Made by a program: the position numbers and the translations under genes
From: Rhizobium sp. NLR16a
Lineage (GTDB): Bacteria > Pseudomonadota > Alphaproteobacteria > Rhizobiales > Rhizobiaceae
NCBI RefSeq assembly: GCF_017948245.1
Contig: NZ_CP072866.1
Span: 248,001-312,000 of the forward strand
Direction: 5' to 3'
Length of the DNA stretch: 64,000 bases
Shown here: positions 1-9,023 of the stretch, one piece after another
Layout of the letters: the number at the start of each line of letters is the position of its first letter
Position numbering within the stretch: position 1 is the first letter of the stretch
Notes under the pieces: generated by a model
Seen by the model: only the letters and a program-made list of their open reading frames with translations
The model's database searches: none
Told to the model about the DNA's origin: nothing

Positions 1-99
1 CATGTCGCGCCGCGGCTGTTAGAAAATATGCTGTTCTCGGCATCCGCGAAATGTTACCAATGCGAGCAGTTGGAAAATTAGACAACCACGAGTCCACTC

Positions 100-825
100 A
101 TGCTGAGCAGTTCTCGTTTTTTCTACTGTCTGGAGCGGATCTCCGCATCGCCGACATTGCAGGATCTGGAAACAGCGCTGGACGAAGTCCGCCATATCTA
201 TGCGATCTCGCACATGGTTCTGCATGTGACCCGTTTCGCAGGGGCGGCGCCGGCCAATCCATTGCTGATGCTGACCTATCCGCCCGAATGGGTGAAACAA
301 TATCTTGCCCGGGATTATTTCAGCATCGATCCCGTCGTGCGCCTCGGCCGGCGCGGCTTCCTGCCCGTGGAATGGTCGGCGTCTAAATGGGATACAGGCC
401 GGGCGCACGGCTTCTTCAAGGAGGCGATGGCCTTCGGCGTCGGCCGGCAGGGCGTGACCCTCCCGGTGCGGGGCCCGCAAGGTGAGCGATCGCTGTTTAC
501 AGTCACCTCCAATCACCCCGATGCTTACTGGCGGCAGTTCCGCATCGACAGCATGCGCGACCTCCAGTATCTCGCCCATCACCTTCACGACCGGGCAATG
601 GTCTTGTCGGGCATGCGCGCGGTTGCGGATTTTCCACAACTGTCGCGCCGCGAGATGCAATGCCTTGAGATGACGGCCAATGGCCTTCTGGCAAAGCAGA
701 TCGGCGCCCGATTGTCCATTTCGCTCAGCGCGGTGCAGCTCTATCTCGCCTCGGCGCGCCGGAAGCTGACTGTCGCGACAACGAGCGAAGCGGTCGCCAA
801 GGCGATTGCGCTCGAACTGATATAA
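100..825 (+). CDS. LuxR-family autoinducer-binding transcriptional regulator
   Basis: This 241-residue protein has the two-domain layout of quorum-sensing LuxR regulators. An autoinducer-binding domain spans about residues 5-165 and a GerE-type helix-turn-helix about 178-236. Pocket positions typical of TraR/LuxR are visible: W64, Y68, D78-P79, W92 and a glycine at 113/115. It probably binds an acyl-homoserine lactone and then a promoter. No luxI-type synthase is seen in the window, so it looks like an orphan or solo receptor. The ATG at 100 gives the expected family length, but no convincing ribosome binding site precedes it. It converges on the dadR-like gene. Confidence 0.85.
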   Translation: MLSSSRFFYCLERISASPTLQDLETALDEVRHIYAISHMVLHVTRFAGAAPANPLLMLTYPPEWVKQYLARDYFSIDPVVRLGRRGFLPVEWSASKWDTGRAHGFFKEAMAFGVGRQGVTLPVRGPQGERSLFTVTSNHPDAYWRQFRIDSMRDLQYLAHHLHDRAMVLSGMRAVADFPQLSRREMQCLEMTANGLLAKQIGARLSISLSAVQLYLASARRKLTVATTSEAVAKAIALELI

Positions 826-842
826 GCCTGTCCGGTCCCTGC

Positions 843-1307
843 TCAGCGTTTGCCTTTGCCGCGCGTCGCCAGAACGTTTCGGATCGAGAAGCTGGAGTGA
901 ATCCTGAGGACGCCTGGCAAGGCCGACAATATTTCCTTGTGGATCCGTTCGAACTCGCCGGCATTGGCGACTTCCACGCGCAGCAGATAGTCGGATCCAC
1001 CCGTCATCAGGAAACATTCGCGGATTTCCGGATGACGGCGGACGGCCGCCTCGAAACGGTCGAGATAATCCTCCGTCTGCCGTTCGAGGGTGATGTTGAT
1101 GATAACGGCAATCATCGCATCCGCATTGCTCGTATCGAGAAGCGCCGTATAGCCGCGGATCACGCCCGTCTTTTCCATGATCTTGATGCGTCTGAGGCAA
1201 GCAGACGGCGACAGGCCGACCTCGACGGCAAGCTTGGCATTGCTCATCCGGGCGTCGAGGCGCAGGAGCCTGAGGATGTTGCGATCTGTGGTGTCAAGGG
1301 CGGGCAT
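843..1307 (-). CDS. dadR: Lrp/AsnC-family regulator, probably of the dad genes
   Basis: The 154-residue protein has an N-terminal AsnC-type helix-turn-helix (about residues 5-60, with LSPSACLRRIKIME as recognition region) and a C-terminal RAM ligand-binding domain (about 68-145). Length and architecture are those of Lrp/AsnC regulators. It is transcribed divergently from the alanine racemase and D-amino-acid dehydrogenase genes. In related bacteria that position is held by DadR, which senses alanine and activates dadXA. The gene symbol rests on this context. The 125 bp between the two starts should hold the shared operator. Confidence 0.85.
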   Translation of the reverse strand: MPALDTTDRNILRLLRLDARMSNAKLAVEVGLSPSACLRRIKIMEKTGVIRGYTALLDTSNADAMIAVIINITLERQTEDYLDRFEAAVRRHPEIRECFLMTGGSDYLLRVEVANAGEFERIHKEILSALPGVLRIHSSFSIRNVLATRGKGKR

Positions 1308-1432
1308 GATCGATTATTCCAAATTTTCACCGATCATGCGCATAAGATGCAATGGATGCAATGATCAATGACAAATTTGACCTGCAATATCGCTTATTCT
1401 TTCATACACTGCAGGGAAACAAGAGGGTGAAC

Positions 1433-2566
1433 ATGGACAGCGATATTTTGGTTTCGCATGCACATACTGCCGCGACCATGCAGGGGGCTACAGGCTACCT
1501 GACGGTCGATCTTGCTGCGCTCGGCCGCAATTATCGCAAGCTGGTGTCGATGCTGGCGCCGGTTCGTGCGGGCGCCGTCGTCAAGGCCGATGCCTATGGA
1601 CTCGGCGCGGAACGGGTGGCGAAAACGCTCTACGGCAAAGATTGCCGGCATTTCTTCGTTGCTCAATTCGTCGAGGCGGCGATGCTCCGGCCGGTGCTTG
1701 CGCAGGACGCCCAGATTTTCGTGCTGAACGGCCTGCAGCCGGGTAATGAAATTGCCTGCGCCGAAATGAATATTGTCCCTGTTCTGAATTCGCTAGCCCA
1801 GTGGCAGCAATGGTCGGCGGCGGCGCGCGCGCTGAAGCGCTGCCTGCCGGCCGTCCTGCAATTCGACACCGGCATGTCGCGGCTGGGCTTTCCCCCGGAG
1901 GAAAGGGCGGATCTGGCGATAGCCCTTCGCAATGGCACCAATATCGAAGTCCTGTTCATCATGAGCCATCTGGCTTCGGCCGATGAGACCGATGGCGAGC
2001 AGAATGGCGACCAGCTGGCAGAAATGTCCTGCATCGCCGACGAATTTCCAGGCTTCGACATCTCCTTCGCCAATTCCGGCGGCGTCTTCCTCGGCGAAGC
2101 CTATCATGGCGTGCTCGCCCGGCCGGGCATCGCGCTTTATGGCGGCGCTGCGAGCGCCGGCGCGCCGAACCTGATGGAGCCGGTCGTCAGCCTCGATGTC
2201 GCCGTCGTGCAGACGCGGACCGTATCACCGGGCACGAAGGTTGGTTACGGCGGCGCGCATGTCGCGCAACGGGAAATGTGTCTTGCCACCATTGCCGCCG
2301 GCTATGCCGACGGCCTGCCGCGCTGCCTCAGCGACCGCGGCGCCGTCTATTACAAGGGCACGCGCCTGCCGATCGTCGGCCGCGTTTCGATGGACAGCAT
2401 CACGGTGGATATATCGGCGCTGCCCGAAGGCGCGCTGACGCTCGGCAGTCTTGTCGAGGTGCTCGGGCAGCATCAGACGCTTGAGGATATTGCGCGCGAT
2501 GCCGACACCATATCTTATGAAATCCTGACCGGTCTCGGCGATCGGTATCACAGGCAATATCGCTGA
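1433..2566 (+). CDS. dadX: Alanine racemase, catabolic type
   Basis: This PLP enzyme of 377 residues interconverts L- and D-alanine. The PLP lysine is K51 in VVKADAYGLG and the catalytic tyrosine is Y272 in VGYGGAH, so both acid/base residues are present. The ATG at 1433 is chosen because AAGAGGG precedes it and the length matches the family. An in-frame start at 1352 would add 27 residues with no homology. It lies 30 bp before dadA and divergent from the Lrp gene, so a catabolic role (L-Ala to D-Ala to pyruvate) is more likely than peptidoglycan supply. A separate essential alr elsewhere in the genome cannot be excluded. Confidence 0.93.
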   Translation: MDSDILVSHAHTAATMQGATGYLTVDLAALGRNYRKLVSMLAPVRAGAVVKADAYGLGAERVAKTLYGKDCRHFFVAQFVEAAMLRPVLAQDAQIFVLNGLQPGNEIACAEMNIVPVLNSLAQWQQWSAAARALKRCLPAVLQFDTGMSRLGFPPEERADLAIALRNGTNIEVLFIMSHLASADETDGEQNGDQLAEMSCIADEFPGFDISFANSGGVFLGEAYHGVLARPGIALYGGAASAGAPNLMEPVVSLDVAVVQTRTVSPGTKVGYGGAHVAQREMCLATIAAGYADGLPRCLSDRGAVYYKGTRLPIVGRVSMDSITVDISALPEGALTLGSLVEVLGQHQTLEDIARDADTISYEILTGLGDRYHRQYR

Positions 2567-2596
2567 GAGCCGGCTGGCTTCATTCTTGGGGACATC

Positions 2597-3865
2597 ATGA
2601 AAGTCATCGTTCTGGGTGCCGGCATCGTCGGCGTCACATCCGCCTATCAGCTGGCCAAGGCAGGCCATGAGGTTACCGTCGTCGACCGGCAATCGGGGCC
2701 GGCGCTGGAGACGAGCTTTGCCAATGCCGGCGAAGTCTCCTTCGGCTATTGCTCGCCATGGGCGGCACCCGGCATTCCGATGAAGGCAATGAAATGGCTG
2801 TTCATGAAACATGCGCCGCTCATCCTGCGCCCGAAATTGGACATGGCCATGCTCTCATGGATGGCGAGGATGCTGTCGAACTGCAGCTCCGAGCGCTACG
2901 CGATCAACAAAAGCCGCATGCTGCGCCTTGCCGATTACAGCCGCATTGCGCTCGCCGAGCTTCGCGCAGAAACCGGCATCACCTATGACGAACGCATGCA
3001 GGGAACCCTGCAGCTGTTCCGCACGCAGCAGCAGCTCGATGCTTCGGCCAAGGACGTCAAGGCGCTGGCCGCCGACGGCATTCCCTATGAACTGCTGGAC
3101 CGCGACGGCTGCATTCGCGTCGAACCGGCGCTCAGGCACGTACGCGACAAGATCGTCGGCGGGTTGCTGACGCCCAAGGACGAAACCGGCGACTGCTTCA
3201 AGTTCACCAATGCGCTCGCCGCCAAAGCCGAGGCGCTCGGTGTGCGTTTCGCCTATGGGACGACGATCAAGGCGCTGGATGTCGAGGGAGGCCGCGTGCG
3301 CGGGATTGTCACCGCTCCCGATCCCGTTCGGGACCGCGAGCGGATCAGTGCCGAGGCTGTGGTGGTCGCGCTGGGCAGTTACTCGCCGCTGCTGCTGAAG
3401 CCCTTTGGTATCCGCCTGCCGGTCTATCCGGTCAAAGGCTACTCGCTCACCATCCCGATTAACGATGCGTCACGCGCGCCGGAATCGACCGTCATGGACG
3501 AAACCTACAAGATCGCGATCACTCGGCTCGGCGACCGCATCCGCGTCGGCGGCATGGCCGAAATATCAGGCTATACCAATGATCTCGGTCTCGCTCGCCG
3601 CAGCACGCTCGAACATTCCGTCACCGACCTTTTCCCCGGCGGTGATGTTTCCAGGGCTTCCTTCTGGTCCGGCCTCCGCCCGATGACGCCGGACGGCACG
3701 CCGGTCATCGGCCCGACCAAGGTCGCCGGCCTGTTCCTCAATACCGGTCACGGCACGCTCGGCTGGACCATGAGCACCGGTTCGGCCCGGCTGATCGGCG
3801 ATCTCGTCAGCAACCGTTCGCCCGAAATCGACGCCAAGGACCTGGCAATCAGCCGATACGGCTGA
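2597..3865 (+). CDS. dadA: D-amino acid dehydrogenase, small subunit type
   Basis: This 422-residue FAD oxidoreductase of the DAO/DadA family oxidatively deaminates D-alanine and other D-amino acids to 2-oxo acids and passes electrons to the respiratory chain. The N-terminal Rossmann motif [16 protein letters not shown] binds FAD. The C-terminal segment [15 protein letters not shown] is the usual flavin-contacting stretch of the family, and the length is typical. The ATG at 2597 follows GGGGAC. It is the second gene of the dadXA unit and completes the alanine route to pyruvate and ammonia. Confidence 0.93.
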   Translation: MKVIVLGAGIVGVTSAYQLAKAGHEVTVVDRQSGPALETSFANAGEVSFGYCSPWAAPGIPMKAMKWLFMKHAPLILRPKLDMAMLSWMARMLSNCSSERYAINKSRMLRLADYSRIALAELRAETGITYDERMQGTLQLFRTQQQLDASAKDVKALAADGIPYELLDRDGCIRVEPALRHVRDKIVGGLLTPKDETGDCFKFTNALAAKAEALGVRFAYGTTIKALDVEGGRVRGIVTAPDPVRDRERISAEAVVVALGSYSPLLLKPFGIRLPVYPVKGYSLTIPINDASRAPESTVMDETYKIAITRLGDRIRVGGMAEISGYTNDLGLARRSTLEHSVTDLFPGGDVSRASFWSGLRPMTPDGTPVIGPTKVAGLFLNTGHGTLGWTMSTGSARLIGDLVSNRSPEIDAKDLAISRYG

Positions 3866-3945
3866 CGCGAAATGGACGACAGGAGGAATGAACGATATGG
3901 TACAAATTGCCTGTCACTCGCGGGCATCACCGTAGGAGGTCACGA

Positions 3946-4965
3946 ATGTCCGTTAGCCCCGATCGGCATGCACCAGGCAGCGTGGTCCAATCGTCGGCCG
4001 TATCGAATGTGTCGTTTCGGGCAACGGTGCAGAACGGAACCGACGCGGATGAGCTCGCGGAAGCACTGTCGACGCCGACATCCACAATAAGGGTCTCGAC
4101 CGAAGGCACGATGCCCATCGCGTATCGCTGCAATTTCATCTCGATGGAAGATGTAAGCGTGGCCGATTGCTCTTATGAAGGCTCGATTTCCAGCAGGCGA
4201 GACGGGGTCGCTGATAGATTGGCTGTGTTCCTGCCGACGCAGGGGATGATGTTGTTCGGCGGCAAGCGGGAGCCGATATATTCGCTACCCGGTCGCGGGG
4301 TGATCCTGGAACAGGGCGCCGTCAAGGGAACAAGGATCATCGGCCCCCGCCGTCATTTCTGCCTTTTCATCGATCGCGCCAAGATCGCCGCGCAGCTCAC
4401 CCATATGTGCGAGCGGACGATCAGCGGCGATATCGGCTTCCATACCGACATCGATCTGACGGCCGGTCCGGGATTCCTCCTGCAGCAACTTGTCTCGAAC
4501 CTCCACAGCGGTCTCACTGGCAACGGCTTGCTGCAGCGCTCACCACTGGCCGTAAAATCGCTCTGCGATGCGGCGGTTTACCTGCTTCTGGAGACATGTC
4601 CCCATCACTATTCGGAGGAGTTGGCGCGTGCCGCTCCGCTCCCGGCCCCGCGCCATGTGAAATGGGCCATGGATTTCATGCAGGAACACATCGCCGAACC
4701 GATCTCCCTCAGCGAAATCGCCGTGGCGGCCAAGGTAAGCGTTCGGACTTTGCAGCAGGGCTTCCGTCAGTTCAGGAACACCACTCCAATCGCCTATCTG
4801 CATGAAATCAGAATGATTGCCGCCCATCGCGAGCTGCTGGAATCAGACGGAACCCAGGCCATCGCCGAAATCGCGCTGAGATGGGGGTTCACCCATCTCG
4901 GGCGATTTGCAGCCGACTACAGGAAGCGCTTCGGCCAGTTGCCGTCGCAGACCGCAAAGCGCTAG
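3946..4965 (+). CDS. AraC-family transcriptional regulator
   Basis: The protein is 339 residues long, with a variable N-terminal sensor domain (about 60-220, of the AraC-binding-like type) and a C-terminal double helix-turn-helix (about 235-338) containing the family stretch around RWGFTHLGRFAADYRKRFG. The ATG at 3946 is preferred over an upstream TTG at 3907 because TAGGAGGT lies just before it. The sequence around APRHVKWAMDFMQEHI closely resembles the AraC protein at 21051-22049, so the two look like paralogues. The target is unknown. The gene sits between dadA and a decayed amidohydrolase gene. Confidence 0.87.
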   Translation: MSVSPDRHAPGSVVQSSAVSNVSFRATVQNGTDADELAEALSTPTSTIRVSTEGTMPIAYRCNFISMEDVSVADCSYEGSISSRRDGVADRLAVFLPTQGMMLFGGKREPIYSLPGRGVILEQGAVKGTRIIGPRRHFCLFIDRAKIAAQLTHMCERTISGDIGFHTDIDLTAGPGFLLQQLVSNLHSGLTGNGLLQRSPLAVKSLCDAAVYLLLETCPHHYSEELARAAPLPAPRHVKWAMDFMQEHIAEPISLSEIAVAAKVSVRTLQQGFRQFRNTTPIAYLHEIRMIAAHRELLESDGTQAIAEIALRWGFTHLGRFAADYRKRFGQLPSQTAKR

Positions 4966-4987
4966 GGCGCCGACGCGCTAACCACGG

Positions 4988-5311
4988 CCGGGATTCATCC
5001 CGCGCGACGGCAAGCGCTTCCTCGGTCAAGCCAGGGTCATTCGCCAGAGGGACGAATTCCCTGGTGTAGAGGACCTCTGTGCCCTCGGCGATTATCCGCA
5101 TCTGCCTTTCGATCGTCTCGCTGATCTCGGAGCGGAAGCTGCGGGCATCGCCGAGAATGCGGGCGACGCCGGGAAGCGCATTGCGCGTTCCGTCGGTGAT
5201 CAGTTCGGTAACCGAGACGACGCCGATATCGGCCGGGTCGAGTCGCCTGGAGACGATGGTCTGCAGGTTGGTCACCACCAGCCGGCCATTTGAACAAGCG
5301 CGTTCAGCCAT
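4988..5311 (-). pseudogene. Remnant of an M20D-family amidohydrolase
   Basis: About 100 codons on the minus strand resemble the middle of HipO/AbgB-like M20D amidohydrolases: LQTIVSRRLDPADIGVVSVT, then a NALPGVA-like stretch and ARSFRSEISETIERQMRIIAEG. The family is about 390 residues, so the metal-binding N-terminal part and most of the C-terminal part are missing. The stretch between MRIIAEG and VLYTREF also looks about ten residues too short. The 5' edge runs into the start of the Lrp-type gene on the other strand and the 3' edge into the AraC gene end. That suggests deletions on both sides. No function is expected. Confidence 0.65.
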
Positions 5312-5771
5312 CGCCTCTCGATGCCTTCGATCGCAAGATTCTCGCCGTTCTCCAGCGGGACAATATGACCCCGCAGCGCACGACCGGCGATGCGGTGAAC
5401 CTGTCCGCGCCCGCCGTTCAGTGCCGGATCAAGCGGATGCGGGAGGAAGGGGTGATCCGGGCGGACGTCTCGGTCGTCGCGCCGGAGGCAGTCGGGCAGT
5501 CCATCACGATCTTCGTCGAGGTGGAGGTGATCAGGGAAACCGCGATCAGATCGAGCGGGCGAAGACGGAGTTCGCAGCCGCGCCGGAAATCCAGCAATGC
5601 TATTACGTCACCGGCGAAGCCGATTTCATTCTTGTCATCGTCGTGCTGTCGATGGCCGATTACGAGGCGCTCACCCGGCGGCTCTTCTTCGGCAACAACA
5701 ACGTCAAGCGCTTCCGCACCTTTGTTGCGATGGACCGGGTCAAAGTCGGGCTTGGCGTGCCCCTGGAGTAA
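5290..5771 (+). pseudogene. Lrp/AsnC-family regulator with a single-base frameshift
   Basis: Two frames together spell one Lrp/AsnC protein. The first gives the helix-turn-helix (LDAFDRKILAVLQRDN to IKRMREEGVIRADVSVV) and the start of the RAM domain. The second continues from DQIERAKTEFAAAPEIQQ to VKVGLGVPLE at 5771. The frames join cleanly if one G is restored near 5541, where ACCGCGATC would become ACCGGCGATC. The apparent start is TTG at 5290, directly at the edge of the amidohydrolase remnant. VQCRIKRM has a cysteine where the family usually has arginine. It is probably a pseudogene, though a sequencing error at 5541 is possible. Confidence 0.7.
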
Positions 5772-5819
5772 GCCGATGCGGTGGCCGGTTCGCCACCGCA
5801 TCGGCAGGAAGCGGTGGGA

Positions 5820-7154
5820 TTATGCCGCGCGCTTCAGTGCATCGCCGATCGTCGAGACGATCGTGTCGATCTGGTCTTTCTCGACGATCAGCGGTGGAGA
5901 AAGCGCGATGATATCGCCGGTCACACGGATCAGCAGGCCCTTCTTGAAGCAATCGACGAAGACGTCGTAGGCGCGGGTTCCCGGTGCCCCGTCACGCGGA
6001 GCGAGTTCCACTGCGCCGACCAGTCCGAGATTGCGGATGTCGACGACACTGGGCAGGCCCTTCAGCGAATGGAGAGCGTCCTGCCAATATTCGGCCAAGT
6101 CGGATGCACGCGTCAGCAGCCCTTCTTCCTCGTAGATTTCGAGGGTTGCGAGTCCCGCGGCGCAAGCGACCGGATGGCCGGAATAGGTATAGCCGTGGAA
6201 GAGTTCGATCGCATTGTCAGGTCCGATCATCAGCCCGTCATGGACTTTACGGCTGGCAAAGACCGCGCCCATCGGGATCGCGCCGTTGGTCAGGCCCTTT
6301 GCCGTGGTGACCAGGTCAGGCACGACGCCGAAGTAATCCACCGCGAAAGGCGTGCCGAGACGGCCGAAGCCGGTGATGACCTCGTCGAAGATCAGCAGGA
6401 TGCCGTGCTTGTCGGCGGTCGCGCGCAGCTTCTCCAGATAACCCTTCGGCGGCAGGATAACGCCTGCCGATCCCGCCATCGGCTCGACGATGACAGCGGC
6501 GATGGTTTCGGCACCGTGCAACTGCACCAGGCGTTCGAGATCGTCGGCCAGTTCCACGCCATGGGCGGGAAGCCCCTTCGAAAACGCGTTGCGCTCGACG
6601 TCGAGCGTGTGGCGCATGTGGTCGGCCGGTATCTGCGGGAAGACCCGCCGATTATTGACGAGACCGCCAACGGAAATGCCGCCGAAGCCGACGCCGTGAT
6701 AGCCCTTCTCGCGACCGATGATGCGCGTGCGTGTGCCCTGGCCGATCGCGCGCTGATAGGCGATGGCGATCTTCAGAGCCGTATCGACCGATTCCGAGCC
6801 CGAGCCGGTGAAAAAGACCCGGTCGAGATTGGCGTCAGCCCCGCCCGGCGCGGTTGCCGCGAGCTTCGCGGCGAAATCGAAGGCGATCGGATGCCCCATC
6901 TGGAAGGTCGGGGCATAGTCGAGGGTGGCAAGCTGCCGCTCGACCGCCTGGGCGATCTTCTTGCGGCCGTGGCCGGCGTTGCAGCACCAGAGCCCGGCCG
7001 TGCCGTCCAGCACCCGGTTTCCATCGACGTCGGTGTAATACATTCCTTCCGCAGTGGCCAAAAGCCGTGGCGTGGCCTTGAACTGCCGGTTCGCCGTGAA
7101 TGGCATCCAGAAATTTTCGAGTACGGGCGCGTTCGTCTTGTTCAGCTGATCCAT
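5820..7154 (-). CDS. Omega-amino acid--pyruvate aminotransferase (class III)
   Basis: This 444-residue PLP-dependent class III transaminase resembles beta-alanine/omega-amino acid:pyruvate aminotransferases. The Schiff-base lysine is K286 in VTTAKGLTNG and the PLP-nitrogen aspartate is D257 in IFDEVITGFGR. Early GTAGLWCCNAGHG and GSGSESVDTALK are characteristic of the subfamily. The start at 7154 has AAGGAGG upstream. An extension to 7277 would add 41 unrelated residues. It probably converts beta-alanine, taurine or a related omega-amine to the semialdehyde with pyruvate as acceptor. It is divergent from a cupin-type XRE regulator that likely controls it. Confidence 0.88.
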   Translation of the reverse strand: MDQLNKTNAPVLENFWMPFTANRQFKATPRLLATAEGMYYTDVDGNRVLDGTAGLWCCNAGHGRKKIAQAVERQLATLDYAPTFQMGHPIAFDFAAKLAATAPGGADANLDRVFFTGSGSESVDTALKIAIAYQRAIGQGTRTRIIGREKGYHGVGFGGISVGGLVNNRRVFPQIPADHMRHTLDVERNAFSKGLPAHGVELADDLERLVQLHGAETIAAVIVEPMAGSAGVILPPKGYLEKLRATADKHGILLIFDEVITGFGRLGTPFAVDYFGVVPDLVTTAKGLTNGAIPMGAVFASRKVHDGLMIGPDNAIELFHGYTYSGHPVACAAGLATLEIYEEEGLLTRASDLAEYWQDALHSLKGLPSVVDIRNLGLVGAVELAPRDGAPGTRAYDVFVDCFKKGLLIRVTGDIIALSPPLIVEKDQIDTIVSTIGDALKRAA

Positions 7155-7294
7155 TCTGGCCTCCTTGGGATGGACCGAGAATGATGATTTCTCCTTTACG
7201 AACAAGTCCTTTTCTGTGTCCGCGCAAGCTGTTGAAATATATTGGTTCATCTGACATATTTTCGCTATTCTGGACAACGCAAACGGACCGCATC

Positions 7295-7843
7295 ATGTCA
7301 GTCGACATCGGCAGCCGCCTTCGCCATCTCCGCATCGCCCACAAGCTTTCCCAGCGTGAGCTCGCCAAACGCACCGGTGTGCCGAACTCGACGATCTCGC
7401 TGATCGAATCGAACGCCTCCAATCCCTCGGTTGGAGCCCTGAAGCGAATTCTCGACGGCATCCCGATCGGGCTGGCGGAATTCTTCGCCTTCGAACCCGA
7501 ACGTCCAAAAAAGGCTTTCTACGCGGCCGAGGAACTGGTGGAGATCGGCAAGGGTGCCATTTCCTACAAGCAGGTTGGCGAAACCTTGTTCGGGCGCAGC
7601 CTGCAGATGCTCAAGGAGTGCTACCAGCCGGGCGCCGACACCGGAAAAATTCCTCTTGTCCACGAGGGAGAGGAGGGCGGGATCGTGCTCTCGGGAAGGC
7701 TCGAGGTCACGGTCGACGACGAACGGCGCGTGCTGGGGCCTGGTGACGCCTACTATTTCGAAAGCCGGCGCCCACACCGGTTCCGCTGCGTCGGGCCGGT
7801 GGCCTGCGAAGTCATCAGCGCCTGCACGCCGCCTACTTTTTAG
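7295..7843 (+). CDS. XRE-family regulator with C-terminal cupin domain
   Basis: The 182-residue protein carries an XRE helix-turn-helix at about residues 5-60 (LSQRELAKRTGVPNSTISLI) and a cupin ligand-binding domain at about 105-180. This is the architecture of PuuR-like regulators of amine and amino acid catabolism. The start codon is 140 bp from the divergent aminotransferase start, and that interval is AT-rich (around 7230-7265), fitting a shared operator region. It probably represses the aminotransferase until the amine or its product is present. Its 3' end overlaps the convergent ProC-like gene by 4 bp. Confidence 0.87.
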   Translation: MSVDIGSRLRHLRIAHKLSQRELAKRTGVPNSTISLIESNASNPSVGALKRILDGIPIGLAEFFAFEPERPKKAFYAAEELVEIGKGAISYKQVGETLFGRSLQMLKECYQPGADTGKIPLVHEGEEGGIVLSGRLEVTVDDERRVLGPGDAYYFESRRPHRFRCVGPVACEVISACTPPTF

Positions 7844-8676
7844 TTTCTGCCCTCGATGCGAGCGAGCACGCCGTCGAGCGCTTCGGTCAGCGCCGCGATG
7901 CCGCCCTTTTTCTCGAAGTCGGACAGAACCTGCTCGTTCAGCCCGCCCATGGTTGCGAATTCGCGGCTCAGTGTGCTGAAGGGCTCAGCGCCCGGGCCGC
8001 TCGCCTTTTGCGCCAGGCTTGCGAAGAGCGGGGCAATGTAGGCGTGGCCTTTCGCCCTTTCGAGGCCGCTCCTTTCCAGCCAGCCGGCAACCGTTTCCAT
8101 GATCCCAAAATAGGTCGACATCATCGAACTTGCGGCTGCGAGTAGATCGTATTGCTTCCTCGACTGGCATTGGACGGCGGCACCGAGCGTGTCGAACAGC
8201 GCTGCGACCGTATTATCAGGCGGGTAGATGGCGGTCACGCCTTGGCGAGCTGCGACGAAGGGCAGGGGGATCGCCTGCACGAGATGCACGTCGGCGCCGA
8301 TCCAGTCGATGAGAGCCTGGCGCTCCGTCGCCGCGACGACGCTGACGACTGTCTGCCCGGCCCTGAACGACAGTTCCCGCACGACCTCCTCGGCGATCTG
8401 CGGTCGTATCGCGAGGAACACCGTGTCGCTGCGATCGACGACGTCCTGGTTGTCCTTGGCGATCCTCACGGCGGCGAATTCGCCTGCCAGCGTTTCCGCA
8501 ATGTGGGCGCTTCGCGGAGAGACGTGAATCTGCGAGGCATAGGCCGGCTCAGCGAGGAGCCCGCGAACCATCGCCTCGGTGATGACGCCGGTTCCGACGA
8601 ATCCGATGCTGTTGACCTGGTAATGTCCTTCGAGCCCGTTCCGCGAATTCGCTTCATTTTCGGTTCTTTGAGACAC
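7840..8676 (-). CDS. Divergent pyrroline-5-carboxylate reductase-like oxidoreductase
   Basis: The 278-residue protein has the P5C reductase fold pattern. An N-terminal Rossmann motif (IGFVGTGVITEAMVRGL, about 24-40) is followed by FLAIRPQ and a helical C-terminal dimerisation domain. The GSGP(A/V) motif that normally lines the P5C site, present in the second ProC at 26324-27118, is replaced here by AAASSMMSTYFG. The substrate may therefore differ from P5C. The start is a GTG at 8676. A shorter start is possible, since homology begins only at about residue 20. Confidence 0.75.
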   Translation of the reverse strand: MSQRTENEANSRNGLEGHYQVNSIGFVGTGVITEAMVRGLLAEPAYASQIHVSPRSAHIAETLAGEFAAVRIAKDNQDVVDRSDTVFLAIRPQIAEEVVRELSFRAGQTVVSVVAATERQALIDWIGADVHLVQAIPLPFVAARQGVTAIYPPDNTVAALFDTLGAAVQCQSRKQYDLLAAASSMMSTYFGIMETVAGWLERSGLERAKGHAYIAPLFASLAQKASGPGAEPFSTLSREFATMGGLNEQVLSDFEKKGGIAALTEALDGVLARIEGRN

Positions 8677-9023
8677 TTAAGTCCCTTTCTCTCGACCTGG
8701 TATCCATTGCGCCAGAAAAACAGCTTGCAGGCAAATTTAATTTTTTCACGTGATCTTGTCGACGCTGCCCCCGACCGGCGCATGGAACCAGCGCATCGCC
8801 CAAGAAAGGACGGCCCGATTAAAGGTGGCAGACGATGACGATCCCTACCCTGAAGGCTCTGCTCAAGAGGATATCTGGGATTGAATAGCACGACGTATAG
8901 TCGCGAGATCCGCTTTCGTTTCGGGTGTCATTTGTTTACAAGCGGAAGCTGTAAAGATTCGGCCGAACGGAGGCATCGCTCTTGCATATCCTGCGTCGCG
9001 CGCTGTTGGGGTCCCTATGGGCC
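8677..9023. other. Intergenic region with a possible short ORF or gene fragment
   Basis: This gap separates the ProC-like gene from an unrecognised gene. The stretch 8677-8760 is AT-rich and probably carries the minus-strand promoter. From 8750 (GTG) to 8884 a plus-strand frame encodes 44 residues with protein-like composition, ending DDDDPYPEGSAQEDIWD. It has no clear ribosome binding site and no homology I recognise. It could be the C-terminal remnant of a lost gene. Nothing else is seen. Confidence 0.3.

Noticed and set aside
60-80. CCAA...TTGG inverted repeat upstream of the LuxR gene as a possible lux box
   Set aside because: It does not resemble the 18-20 bp ACCTG-type or TraR-type lux boxes and the arms are only four bases.
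19-1200. Long minus-strand frame (393 residues) over the LuxR and dadR-like genes
   Set aside because: It is arginine- and histidine-rich, has no domain, and lies opposite two convincing genes; it is an antisense shadow in GC-rich DNA.
5781-7184. Plus-strand 467-residue frame opposite the aminotransferase
   Set aside because: It has no recognisable motif and mirrors the codon structure of a clear class III aminotransferase on the other strand.
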